This document shows, piece after piece, positions 61,138 through 64,000 of a stretch of DNA of 64,000 nt. Position numbers and translations under genes: made by a program. The DNA lies in NCBI GenBank assembly GCA_040755755.1, contig JBFLZW010000017.1, positions 45,177-109,176 of the forward strand, read 5' to 3'. Within the stretch, counting starts at the first letter, position 1. Each line of letters opens with the position of its first letter. This DNA comes from a bacterium. GTDB lineage: Bacteria > SZUA-182 > DTGQ01. The notes under the pieces are model-generated. The model saw only the letters and a list, made by a program, of their open reading frames with translations. It did not search any database and was not told where the DNA came from.

Positions 61138-62421
61138 ATGGTAAATTATCTCAGGAAACACAATGCTTGGCTTTGCCTTCAATCTTTCGTAATGGCCGCT
61201 TTTCTTATCTGCATTGCTCATCCTCTGCCTGGCTGGGGAGCACCGGACAAATTGAACAAGGGGGAAAAGCCGCAGGAGGCTGTTGTCTCTCAAAATCTGA
61301 TCAAGGCTGACCAGCCGACTAATCTTTCCTTGAGGAAAGAAGCCCAGCACTCAATCGACATGGGACTTGCCTGGTTAAAGAACAAGCAGAATCCTGATGG
61401 TTCATGGTCCAATCCGGATTACCCGGCCATAACAGCTCTGGTAGCTCTCTCTTTCGTGCGCGATCCTTCCGCTTCCCTGAGCTACCAGCAATATCCGGCC
61501 TTTCTCCAGAATGCCTTTAAATTTATCCTGAGCAAGGTACAGCCGGACGGGGGAATCTACACCCCATCAAAAGGGCTTGCCAATTACAATACTGCAATTT
61601 GCATTTCGGCTCTTACAGCTACGGGAAATCCGGCTTTTGTTCCAGTCATTCAGAAGGCCAGGAATTACCTGATTTCCCTCCAGATGGACGAGGGGGAAAA
61701 GGGAGTTGCCGACCAGACCTATGATGGAGGAATCGGCTACGGAGGGAAGGAAAAACACTCTGATTTATCCAATATGCACCTTGCCCTTGAAGCCCTGTAT
61801 GTGAGCAGACAGCTTGAGATCGATAAGGCGAAAACCCTTGGCTCTGCAAAGGTTGAATCGAAGGAACTGGACTATCAGGCAGCCCTGCGGTTTATCGAAC
61901 GATGCCAGAACAATCCCAAAACCAATGATCAATCCTGGGCAAGCGGTGATCCGGATAACCTCGGAGGGTTTATTTATTTTCCCGGAAGCAGCAAGGCTGA
62001 TGAGCAAAAACTTCCCGATGGGAAAACCGCTCTGCGGTCATATGGCAGCATGACCTATGCAGGTCTTTTGAGTTTCATCTATGTCAACCTTGAAAAGGAT
62101 GACCCACGGGTGCAGGCAGCCTATGACTGGATCAGAAAGCACTATACTGTGGATGAGAATCCGGGCATGGGCCAGCAGGGATTGTTTTATAACTACCATA
62201 CCATGGCCAAGGCACTGGCTGTTTACGGAGCTCAGGAAATTCAGGTGGAAGGGAGAAAGGAAAAAGTCAACTGGCGGAAAGAGCTTATCGGCAAGATTAT
62301 CGGGCTGCAAAAGGGTGAAGGATATTGGGTCAATGCGGAAGGCAGATGGTGGGAAAACGATCCTGTCCTGGCGACATCATACGCACTGCTATCCATGGAG
62401 ATCGCCCAGGCAGGGCTTTAA
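61138..62421 (+). CDS. Secreted prenyltransferase/squalene-cyclase-like toroid protein
   Basis: 427 residues; AGGAGG eight bases upstream. Signal peptide ends GWGA. At least five QW-like helical repeats: AQHSIDMGLAWLKNKQNPDG, FILSKVQPDGGIY, NYLISLQMDEGEKG, YDGGIGYGG and LIGKIIGLQKGEGYW. The alpha/alpha toroid resembles terpene cyclases, but no DXDD or zinc-ligand set is seen, so it is probably a binding or structural fold. Planctomycete-type secreted relatives exist. Same class as the toroid at 55.9 kb. Confidence 0.82.
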   Translation: MVNYLRKHNAWLCLQSFVMAAFLICIAHPLPGWGAPDKLNKGEKPQEAVVSQNLIKADQPTNLSLRKEAQHSIDMGLAWLKNKQNPDGSWSNPDYPAITALVALSFVRDPSASLSYQQYPAFLQNAFKFILSKVQPDGGIYTPSKGLANYNTAICISALTATGNPAFVPVIQKARNYLISLQMDEGEKGVADQTYDGGIGYGGKEKHSDLSNMHLALEALYVSRQLEIDKAKTLGSAKVESKELDYQAALRFIERCQNNPKTNDQSWASGDPDNLGGFIYFPGSSKADEQKLPDGKTALRSYGSMTYAGLLSFIYVNLEKDDPRVQAAYDWIRKHYTVDENPGMGQQGLFYNYHTMAKALAVYGAQEIQVEGRKEKVNWRKELIGKIIGLQKGEGYWVNAEGRWWENDPVLATSYALLSMEIAQAGL

Positions 62422-62445
62422 ACGGAATATGGAGTTAATTTATCT

Positions 62446-63303
62446 ATGAGCATGCTTATGAACACTCTTATCGAACCTCATATCCACATGTATTCCCGGA
62501 CCACGGATGACTATCAGGCCATGCATGCAGCGGGCATCCGGGTCGTGGTCGAACCCTCCTTCTGGCTGGGATGCGACCGCCGGTACGCCGGCACGTTTTT
62601 CGATTATTTCCGGCTGATCCTTGAGTTTGAAACTCTCAGGGCAGCCCGCTACGGGATTGATCACTATGCATGCATATCGGTAAACCCCAAAGAGGCGGAA
62701 AACAGGGGCCTGGTCGATGAGGTTCTGGCCGGTATCGGTGAGTATTTCGATCATCCCCGCTGTGTCGGTATCGGGGAAATCGGGCTCAACAACCTTACCG
62801 AAAATGAAATCTATGCCTTTCGCCGGCAACTGCTGATGGCCGAGGAGCGAAAACTTCCGGTGGTCATTCATTTGCCCCACTTTCGAAAACCTGAAGGGGC
62901 CCGGATTATTGTCGATATAATCCGGGCCGAAGGTGTTGATCAAAAGCGTATTGAGATTGACCACAATACCGAAGAAACCATGCCCATCACCCGGAAGACC
63001 GAATGCTTTACCGGCTTGACCGTATATCCGTATTCCAAGCTGAATCCTGAACGGGTATCCGGAATCGTCAGGGAGTATGGAGCCGAGCGGATGATAATCG
63101 ACGGCAGCGCAGACTGGGGTGTCTCAGATCCTTTGGCTCTGCCAAAAACGATAGAATATCTGCGCCGGGATGGCCATGCCGAGGAATCTCTCCGGCTTCT
63201 GTTCCATGACAATGCAGACCAGTTCTATGGACAGACCCCGCGATGGAAGCCTGATTACCATATTGAACCAGTACCCGTTTCAGAATACCAGCGGCAGCCC
63301 TGA
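62446..63303 (+). CDS. eboB: TatD-family metal hydrolase EboB
   Basis: 285 residues. TIM-barrel metal hydrolase: N-terminal LIEPHIHMYSRTTDDYQAMH (HxH ligands), GIRVVVEPSFWLG, CVGIGEIGLNN, LPVVIHLPHFRK, IEIDHNTEETMP and MIIDGSADWGVSDPL. This set, with the early TTDDY and the late SADWGVSDPL, is that of the EboB branch and not of housekeeping TatD. The ebo genes (eboA-F) serve an uncharacterised prenyl or cyclitol metabolite pathway in bacteria and some algae. The UbiA gene 100 bp downstream is in the expected eboB-eboC order. Confidence 0.82.
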   Translation: MSMLMNTLIEPHIHMYSRTTDDYQAMHAAGIRVVVEPSFWLGCDRRYAGTFFDYFRLILEFETLRAARYGIDHYACISVNPKEAENRGLVDEVLAGIGEYFDHPRCVGIGEIGLNNLTENEIYAFRRQLLMAEERKLPVVIHLPHFRKPEGARIIVDIIRAEGVDQKRIEIDHNTEETMPITRKTECFTGLTVYPYSKLNPERVSGIVREYGAERMIIDGSADWGVSDPLALPKTIEYLRRDGHAEESLRLLFHDNADQFYGQTPRWKPDYHIEPVPVSEYQRQP

Positions 63304-63402
63304 CCCTGTGACTCAAGAGACCAGAACAATGAGGATGAATCTCACGTTTTCCTCATGTATCTTGAGTGTCTCTGTGATTGCCTTTATTTTTTCTCCATGC
63401 GA

Positions 63403-64000
63403 ATGAGCAGCAACAATGGAATACTGCAGGATAAACCCGCAAACCGAAGAGAGGTTTTTCACGGCTTTTTGGAGCTGATACGTCTGCCTAATCTGCTTAC
63501 CGTGCCTGGAGACATCCTGGCAGGATTTACCCTGGCCGGTGTTTCTCCCGGCAATCTCCCGTGCATTGTGCCTGTCCTCCTGATCTCTCTCTTTCTGTAT
63601 ACCTGCGGGTTGATTCTCAATGACTATGTTGATCGGGAAACCGACCGGGCAGAGCGTCCCGGTCGGCCAATACCGTCAGGGAGAGTCCAGCCGGGGACGG
63701 CACTGACCATTGCTCTGGTCCTGCTTGTTCTGGCCATCTTCCTGAGCTTGATCACTGGCCGGGAGAATGTGCCGCTGATTGGTTGTGCAGCCTCCTCTTT
63801 CCATCCCGGATTCTCTCTTATCGGGATTACCGGAGGGCTGGCTGCCCTTATCCTCCTGTACAACTGCTGTGTGCGCACTATCCCCCTTGCAGGTTTTGGG
63901 GTCATGGGACTGTGCCGGGGAGCAAACCTCCTTCTGGGTGCCAGCATTGGGGCCAGGCCCTTTACGGCTGCCGTATTCATCGGTGCCGGTCTTGAGGCTT
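63403..64000 (+). CDS. eboC: UbiA-type prenyltransferase EboC (3' end outside window)
   Basis: 199 residues to the window edge, no stop. Starts ATG 63403 (or 63397, two codons earlier). UbiA fold with N-terminal LIRLPNLLTVPGDILAGFTL and the first Asp-rich site NDYVDRETDRAERPGRP (Asn73, Asp74, Asp77), which binds Mg2+-prenyl diphosphate. At least four TM helices seen. In the ebo operon EboC is predicted to prenylate the cyclitol-like product of EboD. No clear ribosome site. eboD, E and F would lie beyond 64000. Confidence 0.85.
   Translation, partial: MSSNNGILQDKPANRREVFHGFLELIRLPNLLTVPGDILAGFTLAGVSPGNLPCIVPVLLISLFLYTCGLILNDYVDRETDRAERPGRPIPSGRVQPGTALTIALVLLVLAIFLSLITGRENVPLIGCAASSFHPGFSLIGITGGLAALILLYNCCVRTIPLAGFGVMGLCRGANLLLGASIGARPFTAAVFIGAGLEA

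Noticed and set aside
1-64000. CRISPR array, tRNA or rRNA genes
   Set aside because: No regularly spaced direct repeats, no GTTCRA-type T-loops in a cloverleaf context and no rRNA signature were noticed on either strand.

Overview
The window looks like the chromosome of a Gram-negative, free-living environmental bacterium of a poorly sampled lineage. It is closest in flavour to Deltaproteobacteria, Nitrospirae or NC10-type genomes, but the sequence alone does not fix the phylum. The pointers are a sigma-54 activator with a fused membrane sensor, an exosortase and a PEP-CTERM target, a tetrahaem cytochrome c, an LPS-type heptosyltransferase, DUF507, DUF2065 and DUF445 housekeeping families, M42 and Smr proteins, and strong AAGGAG-type ribosome sites. 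I saw no rRNA, tRNA, CRISPR array or intact insertion sequence.

Layout. 1-8 kb holds secreted proteins (a propeller/HYR protein cut by the window edge, a 747-residue Ig-like protein, a short repeat protein, one Pro/Tyr-rich exported protein) and ArfB. 8.4-15.7 kb holds a CbiM-type metal transporter subunit with a membrane-bound sigma-54 activator, an intact BrnT/BrnA toxin-antitoxin pair, an exosortase fused to further membrane segments and an SPFH-like domain, and a dead transposase. 15.8-33 kb is mostly housekeeping: tRNA thiolation-like PP-loop enzyme, two DUF507 proteins, Kef-type antiporter, methyltransferase, copper ATPase, SWIM-SNF2 helicase, Smr, M42 peptidase, flippase-like membrane protein, HNH nuclease, diguanylate cyclase, cytochrome c, DUF445. 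33-45 kb is an exported-protein island: a glycosyltransferase, a 1003-residue alkaline-phosphatase-fold/TPR protein, and nine paralogous or analogous small Pro/Tyr/Ala-rich secreted proteins on the minus strand. 45-54 kb has a lipoprotein-like exported protein, an unknown 520-residue protein joined to half a Cas6, a CDF efflux pump, a methyltransferase and two overlapping glycosyltransferases. 54.5-62.4 kb has a near-perfect sigma-54 promoter, a long structured leader, a PEP-CTERM protein, two secreted alpha/alpha-toroid proteins, an HlyD-like adaptor with a decayed duplicate, and a YdjY-domain protein. The right edge enters what appears to be an ebo cluster (eboB, eboC).

The theme is export and surface building. 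The exosortase at 13 kb should process the PEP-CTERM protein at 55 kb. Glycosyltransferases at 33 and 52-54 kb could supply surface glycan. The Pro/Tyr-rich family looks like an undescribed set of abundant cell-envelope or extracellular structural proteins. The accessory gaps are littered with broken toxin-antitoxin genes (BrnTA, UPF0175/PIN, PIN, Phd, Rpn) and dispersed palindromic repeats.

The strongest candidates for something undescribed are the clustered Pro/Tyr-rich family with its GTW-x-GTWTST domain, the exosortase-SPFH fusion, and the sigma-54-driven PEP-CTERM/toroid unit.
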